A DNA stretch of 64,000 nucleotides, taken from positions 3,100,001-3,164,000 of the forward strand of contig OZ238267.1 in NCBI GenBank assembly GCA_965178585.1. The letters run 5' to 3'. Below, piece after piece: positions 62,478 to 64,000 of this stretch. The notes under the pieces are model-generated. The model saw only the letters and a list, made by a program, of their open reading frames with translations. It ran no database searches and was not told the origin of the DNA. The translations under genes and the position numbers were made by a program. Source of the DNA: Marifrigoribacter sp965178585 (GTDB lineage: Bacteria > Bacteroidota > Bacteroidia > Flavobacteriales > Flavobacteriaceae). Positions within the stretch are counted from its first letter, which is position 1; each line of letters begins with the position of its first letter.

Positions 62478-64000
62478 ATGAGAAATGTCTTCTTTTTTGG
62501 TGTGTTGATTTTGATGGTTTTGTCATCTTGTAAAGAACCTAAAAGCGATATTGAACATCATTATTTATTTAATAATTGGACCTTTACTCAAGAAGGAGAT
62601 TCTTTATGGATGCCTGCAACCATACCCGGAACCGTACAAACCGATTTACTGAATTTAGGGAAAATACCACATCCATTTAAACTTAACAATGAAGACTCCA
62701 TTCAATGGATCTCTGAAAAAAACTGGTTGTATAAAACGTATTTTTCAGTTTCTGAAGAAGTGCTCTTAAAACAAAAACACTTCCTTCAATTTGAAGGACT
62801 AGACACCTATACTTCTATTTATTTAAACGATAGTTTGCTTTTAAAAACTAACAACGCTTTTCGGACTTGGGAAATCGATGTCAGTGATGTGTTACAAACT
62901 AAAAATGAATTAAAAGTTAAGATACTAAGTACCGATTCAATAGAAAAAAAGGAAAGCGAAAAAATAACATACGAACTCCCAGAAGCTCCTAGAGTTTTCA
63001 CTCGGAAACCACAATTTCAATACGGTTGGGATTGGGGGCCAACCATAAAAACGATGGGAATTACAAAGAATATCAGCCTTGTTTCTTATGAAAACATCCG
63101 ATTTAAAGATACTTTTTTAAAAACGATTTCTATTTCAGATACCCTGGCTCAAATTTCTGCTGAATTAACAATTCATACTCAAAAGAAACAAGAAGCAACT
63201 ATACTTATCACCAATAATAATACAAAAGAAGTTTTTAAATCTAAGATTCAAATTTCTCCTGATAAGATGGTATATAACGTACCTTTCAATATTAAGAACC
63301 CTCAACTTTGGTGGACTCATAATTTAGGAAAACCATTTTTATATGACATTGATGTAGAACTTTTATATGAGGGTTATCAAAAAACATCTTTTTCAAAAAA
63401 ACTAGGAATCCGATCCATCGAATTAGTGACCGAAAAAGATACTTTAGGTGAAAGTTTTTATTTTAAGCTTAACGGGAAACCCATTTATATGAAAGGCGCT
63501 AATTATATTCCTCAAAACATTTTTCTTCCTGAAGTAAATCAAGATAATTACGTGAATTTGATAAATGATGTAATAGACGCTAATATGAATATGCTTCGAG
63601 TTTGGGGAGGAGGAACTTATGAGGATAGTTTCTTTTATCAACTTTGTGATGCTAAAGGAGTTTTGGTTTGGCAAGATTTTATGTTTGCTTGTGCTATGTA
63701 TCCTGGAGATGATGCTTTTTTAGAAAATGTAAAACAAGAAGCTATTGAAAACGTAAAAAGATTACGTCATCATCCTAGTATCGCATTATGGTGTGGTAAT
63801 AATGAAAATAGTGAAGGTTGGCATCGTTGGGGTTGGAAAGATGATAAAACCGAAGCCCAAAAGCAAGAAATTTGGAACGGATATTATGCTGTTTTTAACC
63901 ATATTTTACCTCAAGTAGTTGATAGTTTTCATCCCACTGTTCCCTACTGGGAAAGCTCCCCAAAGTATGGTCGTGGAGATAATCGTTACCAATTTGAAGG
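62478..64000 (+). CDS. GH2-family beta-mannosidase, lipoprotein (3' end outside the window)
   Basis: The reading frame is open from the ATG at 62478 (MRNVFFFGVLILMVLSSC, lipobox LSSC) to the end of the window, at least 507 residues. A sugar-binding N-terminal domain (about 20-170), an Ig-like domain and the start of the TIM barrel are present. The barrel has FKLNGKPIYMKGANYIPQNI, NMLRVWGGGTYEDSFFYQLC and the acid/base Glu in WCGNNENSEGW. The nucleophile Glu would lie beyond the end. It cleaves terminal beta-mannose residues. A 4-bp earlier ATG (62474) is out of frame with the lipobox. Anchored in the outer membrane or periplasm. Confidence 0.88.
   Translation, partial: MRNVFFFGVLILMVLSSCKEPKSDIEHHYLFNNWTFTQEGDSLWMPATIPGTVQTDLLNLGKIPHPFKLNNEDSIQWISEKNWLYKTYFSVSEEVLLKQKHFLQFEGLDTYTSIYLNDSLLLKTNNAFRTWEIDVSDVLQTKNELKVKILSTDSIEKKESEKITYELPEAPRVFTRKPQFQYGWDWGPTIKTMGITKNISLVSYENIRFKDTFLKTISISDTLAQISAELTIHTQKKQEATILITNNNTKEVFKSKIQISPDKMVYNVPFNIKNPQLWWTHNLGKPFLYDIDVELLYEGYQKTSFSKKLGIRSIELVTEKDTLGESFYFKLNGKPIYMKGANYIPQNIFLPEVNQDNYVNLINDVIDANMNMLRVWGGGTYEDSFFYQLCDAKGVLVWQDFMFACAMYPGDDAFLENVKQEAIENVKRLRHHPSIALWCGNNENSEGWHRWGWKDDKTEAQKQEIWNGYYAVFNHILPQVVDSFHPTVPYWESSPKYGRGDNRYQFE

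Overview
The window comes from a marine-type member of the Flavobacteriia (phylum Bacteroidota). The evidence is AT-rich DNA, promoters of the TTTG-N19/20-TAnnTTTG type, type IX secretion components and sorting domains (a PorZ-like protein, a secreted propeller protein), a TonB-dependent receptor with a carboxypeptidase-regulatory-like N-terminus, the Bat aerotolerance operon, and lipoproteins with LSSC or VVSC lipoboxes. No tRNA, rRNA, CRISPR array or insertion sequence was found.

Layout. 1-9.4 kb: the end of an S9 peptidase, a nitric-oxide/iron-centre repair pair (a heme-copper-like membrane protein and ric), a short SSB, a DUF4328 protein, a YeeE/YedE sulfur-transport pair, then an anaerobic cluster nrdG-nrdD-cysH-epimerase. 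The ric and nrdG promoters share an AAAGAC-N6-GTCTTT inverted repeat, and at ric it is the core of a perfect 44-bp palindrome. 9.4-14.9 kb: porZ-recO-TonB receptor, all on the minus strand. 14.87-24.75 kb: a 9.9-kb integrative element bounded by perfect 21-bp direct repeats, inserted between gdhA and porZ. It carries a tyrosine recombinase, an excisionase-like HTH protein, a RepA-like ATPase, a single-polypeptide type IIG restriction-modification enzyme, a tiny ribbon-helix-helix protein, an iteron-like repeat cluster and a candidate structured RNA of about 270 nt. 24.8-39.2 kb: housekeeping genes (gdhA, a trans-sulfuration enzyme, yicC-gmk-nadD, gpsA, pheS, cvpA-like). 39.2-48.3 kb: moxR-DUF58-batD-like-batA-batB-batC-batD-batE, one long minus-strand operon. 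48.5-52.9 kb: a short-chain dehydrogenase, an AlbA_2 protein and an SPFH/zinc-ribbon pair. 52.9-58.8 kb: a secreted metalloprotease and propeller pair, an ALDH7-type dehydrogenase, 3-hydroxyanthranilate dioxygenase and a CAP-domain lipoprotein. 59-64 kb: isoaspartyl peptidase, small proteins, a DUF4173 membrane protein and a GH2 beta-mannosidase cut by the window end.

Data quality. Four otherwise well-conserved genes are broken by 1-2 base indels, several of them in homopolymers: nrdD has four, gdhA about three within 70 bp, the EamA transporter one and the metalloprotease one. Sequencing or assembly error is at least as likely as genuine pseudogenisation, and the genes are annotated at their inferred full extent.

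The least explained parts are the structured RNA with its RHH neighbour inside the element, the shared operator linking NO repair to anaerobic nucleotide reduction, a helically phased GTTT array near ssb, and a 12-bp-arm inverted repeat directly in front of the 3-hydroxyanthranilate dioxygenase start.
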